Source: Shewanella sp. SNU WT4 | GTDB lineage: Bacteria > Pseudomonadota > Gammaproteobacteria > Enterobacterales > Shewanellaceae | Assembly: GCF_006494715.1 (NCBI RefSeq) | Contig: NZ_CP041151.1 | Coordinates: 124,001-188,000 of the forward strand | Reading direction: 5' to 3' | Length of the DNA: 64,000 nt | Shown: one piece after another, positions 53,028 to 61,794 of the stretch | Layout: every line of letters starts with the position of its first letter | Numbering within the stretch: position 1 is the first letter of the stretch | Notes under the pieces: generated by a model | Told to the model about the DNA's origin: nothing | Database searches by the model: none | The model's input: the letters and a program-made list of their open reading frames with translations, nothing else | Made by a program: the position numbers and the translations under genes

Positions 53028-54326
53028 CTAGCGATTACTTCCGCGTAAATATCTCAGCGCCGCCCGTTTAAACTTGGGCTTAGTTAAACACAGTAAATAA
53101 ATCACTGGCAGATTAAGCAGCGCAGTAATAGCAAACAGTTGCACAATGCTAAGTTCCAGCACTTGCAGCAACACAATCGCTACTAAGGCCGAGGCAATCA
53201 TAAAGATGGCATTCAAAATATTATTCGCTGCTATCACTTGCGCGCGCTCCGATGGCCGCGCCTCCGCTTGAATGAAGCTATACAGCGGCACAATATAAAT
53301 GCCGCCACTCAGCCCCACCATGAATAAATCCACCATTAAGCGCCAGTGACTGCTGCTTTGAATAAAGTAGCTCGCAACATACAACTCGCCATTAGCGAGT
53401 GGGGTTACGCCCTGCACTGCCCAGACTAAATCCAGCCCGAATACAGCTAAGCCCAAAAGGCCAATTGGCAATAAACCTAATTCAATCTGCCCTTTAGCAA
53501 GCTTGACGCACATAAATGAGCCACTAGCTATGCCAATGGAAAATAGCGCTAACAGTAATGACACCACCCCAGGATTGGCATGTAAAAATAAGCGGGTGAA
53601 ATTCGGAAACTGAGTAAGATAAATGGCGCCCACAAACCAAAACCAGCTAATGCCAAGCACTGCCGTAAAGATATTGCTTTGCGCTTTAACGCTTTGTAAT
53701 AAGCGCCAATAGCCTTGATGACTGTTAGCACTTGCCGCCGCTAATGGCGGTAAAGGCGCTATGGCTAAACTGGCTAACCAACCTATGGCGCCAAAGACAG
53801 CGACGGCGGATGCACTTAACACAGCAGCATGATTGCTTGCCATCATGATCCCAGCGCCAATAGTGCCAGCTAAAATCGCAAGAAAGGTGCCGACCTCCAC
53901 CCAAGCATTGCCGCGCACTAATTCACTACTTGCCAGTGATTGCGGTAATAAGGCGTATTTTACTGGGCCAAAATAAGCCGATTGGGTGCCCATCAAAAAC
54001 AGTAACACCAGCATCCACACATAGCTGTGGGTCATAATCGCCACAGCGCCAGCTAACATAAGCACTAGTTCTATGGCTTTAAGCCAGCGGATCAGCCACG
54101 CCTTATCATGGCCATCGGCGATATAGCCCGCATGGGCTGAAAACAACAAAAATGGCAGGATAAATAAGGCGGCCGCTAAATTCACAAAGACGTCGATAGG
54201 CATTGGCAAGTCGTTAATGCTGGCCCAAGCCACCATTAACAACAGGGTATTTTTAAAGACATTATCATTAAGGGCGCCAAGGCACTGCACGACAAAATAG
54301 GGAAAAAAACGTCGACTGAAAAACAT
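53028..54326 (-). CDS. MFS transporter, LplT (lysophospholipid transporter)-like
   Basis: 432-residue inner-membrane MFS protein with about 12 hydrophobic segments. LGALNDNVFKNTLLLMV near the N-terminus and GTQSAYFGPVKYALLPQ near residue 115 are typical of LplT and of the MFS half of Aas/LplT fusions, which flip lysophospholipids inward for re-acylation. The acyltransferase partner (aas) is not adjacent, so the role is inferred from family resemblance. AAGGA lies seven bases before ATG 54326. It follows a GNAT gene by 32 bases and may be in the same transcript as cysQ. Confidence 0.82.
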   Translation of the reverse strand: MFFSRRFFPYFVVQCLGALNDNVFKNTLLLMVAWASINDLPMPIDVFVNLAAALFILPFLLFSAHAGYIADGHDKAWLIRWLKAIELVLMLAGAVAIMTHSYVWMLVLLFLMGTQSAYFGPVKYALLPQSLASSELVRGNAWVEVGTFLAILAGTIGAGIMMASNHAAVLSASAVAVFGAIGWLASLAIAPLPPLAAASANSHQGYWRLLQSVKAQSNIFTAVLGISWFWFVGAIYLTQFPNFTRLFLHANPGVVSLLLALFSIGIASGSFMCVKLAKGQIELGLLPIGLLGLAVFGLDLVWAVQGVTPLANGELYVASYFIQSSSHWRLMVDLFMVGLSGGIYIVPLYSFIQAEARPSERAQVIAANNILNAIFMIASALVAIVLLQVLELSIVQLFAITALLNLPVIYLLCLTKPKFKRAALRYLRGSNR

Positions 54327-54358
54327 CCGTGTATCCTTTAACGCGTGATGATAAGGAC

Positions 54359-54808
54359 TTAAGTGAGCGTCAGCGCCATCACTAATCGCGCCTGCTCTGG
54401 GCCAAAATAGTCCTCCTCAAAGGCTATTTCCACAAACCCTTGGGCAGCGTACATGTGGCGCGCGGGGTTAGTGGGTGACACAGTTAATAAGATGCGCTCA
54501 ACTCCAGCAGGCGCCTTAGCAATACCCGCATTAATTAGTTGCTTACCTATGCCGCGGCCTTGATAAGAGGTGGCGACGGCTAAGGATAAAATCCAATAAT
54601 CTTTAGGATCCGATGCCCTCACCGCTAATTGATAACCGACTAAGTTAGCCTGCTCATCTTTTGCCAGCACTAGGCCATCATGCCAGCAATCAAACACTTG
54701 GCGAAAGAAAAAGTCAGGATAAGAATGATGGCCAAACACTTGCTGCTCTAGCGCAAAAATTGCTGCGAGATCCGATTTTTCGGCCACAGGTAAAAAAATA
54801 TTCGTCAC
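54359..54808 (-). CDS. GNAT family N-acetyltransferase
   Basis: 149-residue acetyltransferase. The acetyl-CoA loop motif is SYQGRGIGKQLINAG near residue 80, preceded by ILSLAVATS and followed by LTVSPTNPARHMYAAQGF. The GTG start lies directly after the TAA of cysQ (TAAGTG), with GGAG upstream inside the cysQ end, so it is translationally coupled to cysQ. The acceptor is unknown. RimI-like protein or small-molecule acetylation are both possible. Confidence 0.85.
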   Translation of the reverse strand: MTNIFLPVAEKSDLAAIFALEQQVFGHHSYPDFFFRQVFDCWHDGLVLAKDEQANLVGYQLAVRASDPKDYWILSLAVATSYQGRGIGKQLINAGIAKAPAGVERILLTVSPTNPARHMYAAQGFVEIAFEEDYFGPEQARLVMALTLT

Positions 54809-55621
54809 TTATTGCTCCTGCAATATTTCATCCCAAGGTAAAGACGGCATGCCTACTACGATGAAATTAGGGTTTTCCATGGTTTCTCTTTCGTTGTAAC
54901 TCAAGGGTGACAAGCTGATATCCATGATTTGGCCACCCGCTTCTTCAACAATAATTTGCGCCGCACCTGTATCCCACTCACCTGTGGGACCAACTCGTAC
55001 ATAACAATCGGCGCGCCCTTCAGCCACTAAGCAAGCTTTAAGGGCGGCGCCGCCCATGACGACTAACTCACAATGATTAGGGTTAGAAAATAACTTAAGC
55101 ACTGACTGCGGATCTTGGCGGCGACTCACGGCCAAGCACATATTGCTCTTTTGGCCTTGCGCTAGGGTGCGAGTTTGAATGCGGATTTCTTGATTGGCGG
55201 CGCGCTTATAAGCGCCAAGGCCAGCAATGGCGTAGTAACACACATCAGTCATAGGCACATACACTACCCCCATGATCGGGCGGTTATGTTCAACCAAAGC
55301 AATGATCACCGAGAAATCACCACTGCCAGCAATAAACTCGCCAGTGCCATCTAATGGGTCCACCAGCCAGTAACGCGGCCAGTGTTCACGCATTGATAGC
55401 GGAAGATGACTGTCTTCTTCAGAAATCACTGGAATATCAGGCGTTAACGCCTTAAGGCGAGTGGTAATTAACTGATGCGCAGCAAGGTCTGCCGAGGTCA
55501 CTGGCGTGTTATCCAGTTTAGTTTGTTGCTCAAAACAGCCATCAAGATAGATAGCTTTGATTGTTGATGCCGCATCACTGGCTATCTCAATCACGGCTTC
55601 AAGCCATTGTTCTGGTTGCAT
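54809..55621 (-). CDS. cysQ: 3'(2'),5'-bisphosphate nucleotidase
   Basis: Hydrolyses PAP (and PAPS) to AMP, clearing the by-product of sulfate assimilation and sulfotransfer. It has 270 residues of the inositol-monophosphatase fold. Metal-site motifs: EEDSHLP (about 65), DPLDGTGEF (about 85) and GEWDTGAAQIIVEEAGG near 200. ATG 55621 follows TGGAGT; the open frame extends ten codons further. It lies between nudE and the GNAT gene, on one strand. A sulfotransferase-like gene at 8.4 kb would produce PAP as by-product. Confidence 0.92.
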   Translation of the reverse strand: MQPEQWLEAVIEIASDAASTIKAIYLDGCFEQQTKLDNTPVTSADLAAHQLITTRLKALTPDIPVISEEDSHLPLSMREHWPRYWLVDPLDGTGEFIAGSGDFSVIIALVEHNRPIMGVVYVPMTDVCYYAIAGLGAYKRAANQEIRIQTRTLAQGQKSNMCLAVSRRQDPQSVLKLFSNPNHCELVVMGGAALKACLVAEGRADCYVRVGPTGEWDTGAAQIIVEEAGGQIMDISLSPLSYNERETMENPNFIVVGMPSLPWDEILQEQ

Positions 55622-55698
55622 GCTTACTCCAGTGGTTAAGGGCCAATGCAAAACCGCTTAACCTCACACAAAATAGGACGGGTTAATCTACTTGAGTA

Positions 55699-56250
55699 TT
55701 AAGACTCATGGTTAAGATGCTTAAGCGCTAAAAATAAGGCGCTCACGCTTCTGGATTCGGTAAAGTCGGGATTGTCTAACAGCTGCTCCCACTGCGCCAA
55801 TGGGCAAGTTTCTATTTCAATGGGCTCAGGCTCATCGCCTTCTAACTTGCTTGGGCTTAAGTCTTGCGCCAAAAAAATCTGCATCTTACTGGAAAAATAA
55901 CCGGGCGCGAGGGATAGCTCTTTTAGCAAGGTTAAGCGCCCTGCTTGATAACCTATTTCTTCTTGCAACTCACGATTGGCAGCAGTAATAGCATCTTCAC
56001 CAGGGTCAATTAAGCCCTTAGGGAAGCCTAGCTCATAATTATCTGTGCCAGCTGCATATTCTCGCCCCAGTAACAGCTCATCACCTAATATGGGAACGAC
56101 CATTACGGCGCCGCGGCTGCCACCTGCCATGCGCTCATACACGCGCTCCACTTGATTAGAGAACTTAAGATGAATTTGCTCAATCTTAAACAAACGACTA
56201 TGAGCAACGACTTGCCTATGGAGAATTTCTGGCTTTTGCCTTGAACTCAT
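55699..56250 (-). CDS. nudE: ADP compounds hydrolase NudE (Nudix)
   Basis: Nudix hydrolase of 183 residues acting on ADP-ribose, NADH and Ap3A in E. coli. The Nudix box GLIDPGEDAITAANRELQEEIG is complete, with all its Glu residues. N-terminal VVAHSRLFKIEQIHLKFSNQVERVYERM resembles E. coli NudE closely. ATG 56250 follows AGAGGACGCT. The next gene downstream is cysQ after a 78-base gap; yrfG is divergent, an arrangement related to the E. coli nudE-yrfF-yrfG neighbourhood. Confidence 0.93.
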   Translation of the reverse strand: MSSRQKPEILHRQVVAHSRLFKIEQIHLKFSNQVERVYERMAGGSRGAVMVVPILGDELLLGREYAAGTDNYELGFPKGLIDPGEDAITAANRELQEEIGYQAGRLTLLKELSLAPGYFSSKMQIFLAQDLSPSKLEGDEPEPIEIETCPLAQWEQLLDNPDFTESRSVSALFLALKHLNHES

Positions 56251-56358
56251 AGCGTCCTCTAATGAGCTGGGTAAATTGAGTTATCTTTTGCTAGCTAATC
56301 TTACTATGCTGCTGCTATTGCACAACTGAAAATATCTAGATCATCACAAAGGACACCT

Positions 56359-57030
56359 ATGTTTCCATGGCAACAAATTGATACTGTGTTATTAGACATG
56401 GATGGTACCTTGCTTGACCTGCACTATGACAACTGCATTTGGCAGCAATTAGTACCGCAAGCCCTAAGCGCTAAACATCAAATATCGCTAACTGCAGCCC
56501 ATGCCTTAGTTGATAACGCTTACCAGCAAGTGGCTGGAACATTAGATTGGTATTGCCTAGATTATTGGAGCAATGCTTTAGGCTTAGATATTTTAGCCCT
56601 GCATCATGAAGCCGCAGCAAAAATTCAATGGCGCCAAGACAGCTTACCTTTTTTAATAGCCTTAAAGCAGACCAATAAACGCCGAATCTTACTCACTAAC
56701 GCGCATCCAGATAACTTAGCGCTCAAATTAGCCCACACCGGCTTAGGGACAGAGTTGGAGGGTCAGCTTTCAAGTCATAATACTGGCTTTGCAAAAGAGT
56801 GTCCTGAGTTTTGGCAATATGCCATTAAGGCGTTTGACTTGGTGCCAGAGCGCTGCCTATTTATTGATGACAGCCCCAGAATCTTAGCGGCAGCTAAGGC
56901 GGCGGGGATTGGTTTTCAGCTCGGAATTACTAATCCAGACTCCCACAAGGCGCCACAAATGATGACAGATTTTATGGCGATCAGTGATTATCAGGTATTA
57001 CTGCCACCGCTACTTAGCGCCAATGGCTAG
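56359..57030 (+). CDS. yrfG: GMP/IMP nucleotidase YrfG, HAD superfamily
   Basis: 223-residue HAD phosphatase. E. coli YrfG prefers GMP and IMP, so this is likely a purine mononucleotidase. Motif I DMDGTLLDLHYDN (Asp14, Asp16), motif II LLTNAHPDNLA, motif III at FAKECPEFW and motif IV FIDDSPRILAAA are all present. The start MFPWQQIDTVLLDMDGT matches YrfG. It is divergent from nudE. A hairpin separates it from gspN, which converges on it. Confidence 0.93.
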   Translation: MFPWQQIDTVLLDMDGTLLDLHYDNCIWQQLVPQALSAKHQISLTAAHALVDNAYQQVAGTLDWYCLDYWSNALGLDILALHHEAAAKIQWRQDSLPFLIALKQTNKRRILLTNAHPDNLALKLAHTGLGTELEGQLSSHNTGFAKECPEFWQYAIKAFDLVPERCLFIDDSPRILAAAKAAGIGFQLGITNPDSHKAPQMMTDFMAISDYQVLLPPLLSANG

Positions 57031-57091
57031 ATACTGAGTCTGCGATAAGTGTTTGAATGGTTTGAATGAAATATTGATTTTGGTTTAAGAC

Positions 57092-57121
57092 CTCTAGGCA
57101 AAGGGTTAGCCTTGCCTAGAG
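57092..57121. terminator. Hairpin between convergent yrfG and gspN
   Basis: A 10-bp stem CTCTAGGCAA/TTGCCTAGAG (57092-57101 with 57112-57121), with two more G-C pairs possible inside the loop. No long T-run follows, so termination strength is unclear, but the position after both stop codons makes it the likely end of each transcript. Confidence 0.65.
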
Positions 57122-57137
57122 TCTCTACATGATTAAA

Positions 57138-57899
57138 TTACAGCCCAGGAATGCGGCCATTAAATTTAAGCGGGTAATAACCCATATCATCGCTGCGGCC
57201 TAAGAAGCTCAAGGCTTTTTTAAGATCGCTTGGCATGGTATCTGTTTCACGTATCTTGGCATCTAGCACTAGTTGCATCTTGTCACCAACAACGGCAGTC
57301 CCAGAGATCCCAAGGCCATTGGTGGCTTCATCCATAGCTACTTGCACTTGGCCATCGGTGCAACTCATGGCCACTTGTAACTCACCTAATGGATACTTGC
57401 CAAACTGGTTATTAACTTGTAAGTCGGAGGCAAAGGCCTTGCCATCAAGCGCTTCGCACCAAGGCGTGCCTTGCTTAAAGCCTGCGAGCATCACAGTAAT
57501 ATCGCCCTGCGCTTCGGCGCGAAACGGCAAACGCGTATTACCTATTATCCATTTAAGTGGCGCTTCGATTCTGACATCTTTAAGGGCTAAGCCCGCCGCG
57601 CTATAACCCAGCCACGCCTTACCATTTACCGCTGAAGCGCGGTTACCTATGATGATTTCTGCCGCCGCTTGGCCTTTTAGTAATTGCGCGGGTAATAATT
57701 GCCAGCTCAAATTATCTAGTTGGCGACCATCGATATTCGCCTGCGCTATCTTGCCTGCCCACACACTACCGCTCACGCCTGAGAGCGAGATATTTTTGGG
57801 CAGCGTCAGCCAAGAAATAGCGACATTGGCTGGAAACAAGGTCACCATAAACACTAGATACAGCAGGACAAACACGACTAGTTTCTTAAGCACTTTCAA
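57138..57899 (-). CDS. gspN: Type II secretion system protein N
   Basis: Last gene of the T2SS operon. About 253 residues with one N-terminal membrane anchor (LKKLVVFVLLYLVFMVTLFP), then a periplasmic domain with WLTLPKNISLSGVSGSVWAG, the usual GspN signature. It is not essential in all systems. The TTG at 57899 is proposed because AAGGA lies six bases upstream across the gspM stop; a GTG two codons later is also possible, and the frame extends into gspM. The sequence ends about 230 residues later at the GRIPGL tail. Confidence 0.85.
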   Translation of the reverse strand: MKVLKKLVVFVLLYLVFMVTLFPANVAISWLTLPKNISLSGVSGSVWAGKIAQANIDGRQLDNLSWQLLPAQLLKGQAAAEIIIGNRASAVNGKAWLGYSAAGLALKDVRIEAPLKWIIGNTRLPFRAEAQGDITVMLAGFKQGTPWCEALDGKAFASDLQVNNQFGKYPLGELQVAMSCTDGQVQVAMDEATNGLGISGTAVVGDKMQLVLDAKIRETDTMPSDLKKALSFLGRSDDMGYYPLKFNGRIPGL

Positions 57900-57909
57900 A
57901 GCATGTTCC

Positions 57910-58389
57910 TTATTGCGACAGCTGGATTCGACGCACCTGTACAACGCCAGGGGCATCTGTCTCATTGATATCTAAGCTATCAAGAGACAAGCCTTGCTCT
58001 TGCACTAGGTTATCGAGAAAACTCATTAAGGTATTAAAAGGCACATCATCCATCCACAATTGAATCGACTTACCTTGTGGCTGCATCCGGCTAATTTCAA
58101 GCTGGAAGTCGCCCGCGGTTTTAGTGACTATATTGCTGATGCTACCGCGATTGCCGCCCTTAGCACCCGCTTGTCGCAAGGCGGTGATTTGATTGGCCGT
58201 GGTTTTAACATACTGCAAATTTTGCTGCTGGGTGTGCAAACGCTGCTCGGCGTCTTGCAGAGCATTATTAATTGGACTCCATACACCCCAATAACCTATG
58301 CCGATGACTACCATAACCGCCGCCGCGGCGACCATTTGGCGCTCACGCTGCACGAGTGATTCCCACCAGTTCATTAAGCTCTGTTGCAT
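57910..58389 (-). CDS. gspM: Type II secretion system protein M
   Basis: Inner-membrane T2SS protein of 159 residues that pairs with GspL. One membrane helix (MVAAAAVMVVIGIGYWGVW, about residues 19-37) follows a short cytoplasmic part; a coiled-coil stretch (LQDAEQRLHTQQQNLQ) precedes a ferredoxin-like periplasmic domain (QLEISRMQPQGKSIQLW, then VQVRRIQLSQ at the end). Its ATG overlaps the gspL stop by one base. Confidence 0.9.
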   Translation of the reverse strand: MQQSLMNWWESLVQRERQMVAAAAVMVVIGIGYWGVWSPINNALQDAEQRLHTQQQNLQYVKTTANQITALRQAGAKGGNRGSISNIVTKTAGDFQLEISRMQPQGKSIQLWMDDVPFNTLMSFLDNLVQEQGLSLDSLDINETDAPGVVQVRRIQLSQ

Positions 58390-59582
58390 TACATTCTCCT
58401 CAAGGTCAGGGTACTGGTCACCGACTGTTCCGCGCTATTCATGGCGCCGGCTTCAACCTTGAAATATTTACTGGCTAACTCGCGAAACTTCTCGATTTGC
58501 CCATAACTGCCGGCGGTGACTTGTAAGCGCAACTCACTGCGCTGACTATCAAACCGCAAACCACTCGGCTTAAGGGTTGGCACGGCCTTAAACACAGGTT
58601 CAAGCTCACTCAACATAGCAAATAGCTGGCCGCCACCGCCTTGGCCTTGCAATTTACGTAGCTCGCCACCGAGCTGATTACGCAAATTCACTATGCGGCT
58701 ACTGCCTGGCACCATCTTGGTGAAAATGGTTTGAACTTGCTGCTCGACTTGCTCAGCCTGCTGATTCAGGCGATAAATCGACACGCCTTTATCCACTAAG
58801 AACAACACCAGCGCCAGCAGCACCATAGCCGCTACTGGGATCCACCGTTTTAAGGCGGCGCCATAGTGTTTTTGCGGCTTGTAAGCACCTGTGAGTAAGT
58901 TGCCAGTGGCACTGGCTATGCCTGAAACCAGCACTTGCATAGGTAATTCAAGGGGCTGCTCACGCATCTCGCAATTCGGTAACGCTAACTCAGTAAAGCA
59001 GGCTACAACTGGCGGCTCAGTTACTTTGGCAGTCAATTTAGCCCACGCCAAAGGTACCCAAGAGTTAGGTAATTCAAAGCCTAAGGCTTGATTGGTGCGC
59101 AGCAATAATTGATCGCCAAAGGCCATGGCACTCCAATTACAGCCATCCACCAATGGCAGGCATAAGCTATCGGCCAATAAGCTTCGCGCTGTAATGCCGG
59201 CATCTGTCAGCCAAGTGAGCCAAAGTTGCATTTGCTGATGACTTACGGCCACTACGCCAAGTAAATCACCATCACGAGCCGATGGCACAAAATGCATATC
59301 ATCCACATTACCCGCTAGGTTTTCTTCCAGCATAAAAGGTAAGGCCTTTAGCGCCTGACGCTGACCTTTAAGCGGCAAATGCACTTGGGTCAAAGTTAAG
59401 CCCGCCGATGACACTAATACGTCAACGGGGCGATGAGCGGCATGCTCGCTAATAGTGGTTAACTGCGCAGGCGTTGCCAGAACACCAGAGGCGATCACTT
59501 CATTGACCGCGGCTGACCAAATCAACCAATGGCAAGGGCTCGCATCATCTATGCCTAGACGTATTATCAGGCGTTCACTCAC
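58389..59582 (-). CDS. gspL: Type II secretion system protein L
   Basis: About 397 residues. The cytoplasmic actin-like domain (SERLIIRLGIDDASPCHWLIW onward, with LPFMLEENLAGNVDDMHFV) binds the GspE ATPase. A single membrane helix (WIPVAAMVLLALVLFLV, about residues 250-266) leads to a periplasmic ferredoxin-like domain. GTG 59582 is chosen because GGAG lies seven bases upstream and homologues start with SERL; the open frame extends 17 codons further, into gspK. Confidence 0.92.
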   Translation of the reverse strand: MSERLIIRLGIDDASPCHWLIWSAAVNEVIASGVLATPAQLTTISEHAAHRPVDVLVSSAGLTLTQVHLPLKGQRQALKALPFMLEENLAGNVDDMHFVPSARDGDLLGVVAVSHQQMQLWLTWLTDAGITARSLLADSLCLPLVDGCNWSAMAFGDQLLLRTNQALGFELPNSWVPLAWAKLTAKVTEPPVVACFTELALPNCEMREQPLELPMQVLVSGIASATGNLLTGAYKPQKHYGAALKRWIPVAAMVLLALVLFLVDKGVSIYRLNQQAEQVEQQVQTIFTKMVPGSSRIVNLRNQLGGELRKLQGQGGGGQLFAMLSELEPVFKAVPTLKPSGLRFDSQRSELRLQVTAGSYGQIEKFRELASKYFKVEAGAMNSAEQSVTSTLTLRRM

Positions 59583-59616
59583 GTTTATTCTCCACTCCTG
59601 CATTGGTGCAAGATTG

Positions 59617-60675
59617 TTATTTTTGTCCACCAAATTGACGGGCTATCACCGCCATCTTATTGCCGCTTTGTCGCTTAAATACTGTGTCCATTAAAAATAC
59701 GGCATCATCGACCTTGGCCCCAGCCTGCAACAAGAAGTACTGGCTATCGACGACTATGCTCGACTTCATCACATCATTTTGCTGCAGATTAGACACTGAG
59801 CCTATCTCCCAAAACTCGGTTATCTTCTCAAAACCGCCATTGGGGCGCTGACCAATAATGTTTTGCGCCTCGCCCACAGAAATTTGATTGTCTAACATGG
59901 CAGCAAGCAATGGCGCTTGTTCTGCTTGCAAGGTATTAACGTTCAGTAACTGCCGATCATCGCCTGGAATGGCGCACACATAAGGCTGCAACTTCTGATA
60001 AATATCTTGGGTAAAGCCAATGACAGCTCGTAATTCACTGCGATGCTGCAATAGATTATTAGCAGCGCGATAAGGCACAGTTCGCGCTTCATATTCAGCA
60101 TCTTCCGCGCCCGATGGGCTTACCATATCATCGGCATCCACATAATCTTTAAGGTTATGACTTAAACGTTCGGCGCTATATTCATCCATGCCTAACGCCA
60201 CTAACAAGGCTTGAAACTGGCGAGTGGGCAAGGGCATTTTAGGCGCGCCGTTCTCAACTTCTTTAGTCTGCTGCGACAAGGCATTAAGGTTAAAACAAGA
60301 GCGCATGTCAGTGATCTTGCCTGAGATCTGCCCATGCTCCGCCGGAAACACTACATCGGCTAATGCCCAGTATTGCTGCAAATGCACTGTGCCATCGCTG
60401 TCATCAAGATCTTGTTTTAGTACCTTTTTCACTAGCTGTTCGGCGCTCATGGCATACCAATAGGCTTGATCATATTGCGCCAAATTTAAGGTCCGCCGCA
60501 CTTCTAATTGATTGCGCGAGCTAATGTCTGTGGCTAACGAGGCCAATATCACGACTATCAGCAACACCACTAATAAGGCGACACCAGACTGGCGTTTAGC
60601 GCCAATGCCCTTGGTTGATAAGGGCTTAATGACTGTGCGCTTAATGTCTCTGCGCTTAATGCCTTCGCGCCTCAT
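59617..60675 (-). CDS. gspK: Type II secretion system minor pseudopilin K
   Basis: 352-residue minor pseudopilin that caps the pilus with GspI and GspJ. The prepilin-type site is QSG^VALLVVLLIVVILAS; as in other GspK proteins the usual Glu5 is absent. A long cationic leader of about 31 residues precedes it, made in part from three 15-nt repeat units encoding GIKRR, DIKRT and VIKPL. The large globular domain (about residues 100-280) has the metal-binding region DYVDADDMVSPSGAEDAEYE. It overlaps gspJ by four bases. Confidence 0.93.
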   Translation of the reverse strand: MRREGIKRRDIKRTVIKPLSTKGIGAKRQSGVALLVVLLIVVILASLATDISSRNQLEVRRTLNLAQYDQAYWYAMSAEQLVKKVLKQDLDDSDGTVHLQQYWALADVVFPAEHGQISGKITDMRSCFNLNALSQQTKEVENGAPKMPLPTRQFQALLVALGMDEYSAERLSHNLKDYVDADDMVSPSGAEDAEYEARTVPYRAANNLLQHRSELRAVIGFTQDIYQKLQPYVCAIPGDDRQLLNVNTLQAEQAPLLAAMLDNQISVGEAQNIIGQRPNGGFEKITEFWEIGSVSNLQQNDVMKSSIVVDSQYFLLQAGAKVDDAVFLMDTVFKRQSGNKMAVIARQFGGQK

Positions 60676-61445
60676 GTATTAGTGTCTCCCTCAGCATCAC
60701 CGCCTGAGGCATTGCCGTTATAATCGGTATCATTGCTACCCGAGCCATTTTGATCGGTATCGTCCTGGTTGCCATCATTAGGGTTGGCATCATTACCGTC
60801 ATTATTTGGGGCATCATTTTTAACTAATGAGTTTTCCGGCAGTAAAAACTTACGCTGAATAATGCCATAGCCTTCTTGCTCAACTGAGATGGCAATGGCC
60901 AGTGGCATTTGATTGCCATCTATCTTAGTTTGCCAAGCATCATTGATATAAAAGGCATAATTTACGGCTAAGACCTTATCCATCAACACGGTTTTTACGG
61001 GCTCAGTACCGATTTCTGGATCTGGGTACGGAAAATGCCAGCGCTCTAAGCGCCCTTCCACTAACACATAGGCAATGGCCTGAATGCTGCCCCTTGGCAA
61101 TAAGCCATTAGGATTTAACCAGCCTAAGCGGTAAAACACTAAGGCTTCATCATCAGAATCTAATAAGCCTTTACCGGTTTGCAGCACAGTATTACTGCGA
61201 CTACCATCGGCGCCCCTTGGATGGCGCGGCACCATTTGTTGCAAGTCACGGGCAATGGCACCAAAGCCTATTTGTAAGCCTTGCAAATGCTTAGCAAAGT
61301 CTTTGGTGACTTCATTATTTTTCATCACAGCTTGCAGCACTGTATTGGACGCTAAACCCAACAAGGCAAAAATCGCGATGGCAATTAGCATTTCCAGCAA
61401 GGTAAAGCCGGCTAGATTGCGCTTATAAGTCTGGGTTAGCCACAT
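60672..61445 (-). CDS. gspJ: Type II secretion system minor pseudopilin J, with Asn/Asp-rich tail
   Basis: 257 residues. Prepilin motif LAG^FTLLEMLIAIAIFALLG with Glu at position 5. The globular part runs to about residue 205 (GYGIIQRKFLLPEN). The last 50 residues are Asn/Asp/Gly-rich (NDANPNDGNQDDTDQNGSG and so on), beyond the usual GspJ length of about 200. It overlaps gspI by 23 bases. The tail could be a calcium-binding or flexible extension; it is not usual for the family. Confidence 0.93.
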   Translation of the reverse strand: MWLTQTYKRNLAGFTLLEMLIAIAIFALLGLASNTVLQAVMKNNEVTKDFAKHLQGLQIGFGAIARDLQQMVPRHPRGADGSRSNTVLQTGKGLLDSDDEALVFYRLGWLNPNGLLPRGSIQAIAYVLVEGRLERWHFPYPDPEIGTEPVKTVLMDKVLAVNYAFYINDAWQTKIDGNQMPLAIAISVEQEGYGIIQRKFLLPENSLVKNDAPNNDGNDANPNDGNQDDTDQNGSGSNDTDYNGNASGGDAEGDTNT

Positions 61446-61794
61446 AACTACTCACTTGGGCATGAACCCTATCAAAACGGCGGTCATCACTCACACTGAT
61501 ACGGATCATGCGAAAGTTATCATCGGTAGTTTTGACTATTTCGCGGCGCCAAAACCACTCTTTGCCAGCTAACTCTTCTGTGCCTTCTTTCTTGCCGATA
61601 GGCAAAAAGTTGGGTTCTAATCGCGCATCGACCATTTGATTGTCAGCCACCCATTGGGCTTGAGTACGCTCTTCTAAAATCGGCATGTTGGCCATCAAGT
61701 CGCCCAAGCTTTTGGTAATAGCGAGCGCCGCCACCGCAAAAATACCAAGCGCGACCATGACTTCCAATAAGGTCATCCCCTTATTAAATTTCAC
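61423..61794 (-). CDS. gspI: Type II secretion system minor pseudopilin I
   Basis: 123-residue minor pseudopilin. Prepilin motif NKG^MTLLEVMVALGIFAVAALA with Glu5. The globular domain has WVADNQMVDARLEP and EWFWRREIVKTTDDNFR, typical of GspI. It nucleates the GspI-J-K tip complex. Overlaps gspH by 11 bases and gspJ by 23. Confidence 0.93.
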   Translation of the reverse strand: MKFNKGMTLLEVMVALGIFAVAALAITKSLGDLMANMPILEERTQAQWVADNQMVDARLEPNFLPIGKKEGTEELAGKEWFWRREIVKTTDDNFRMIRISVSDDRRFDRVHAQVSSYVANPDL

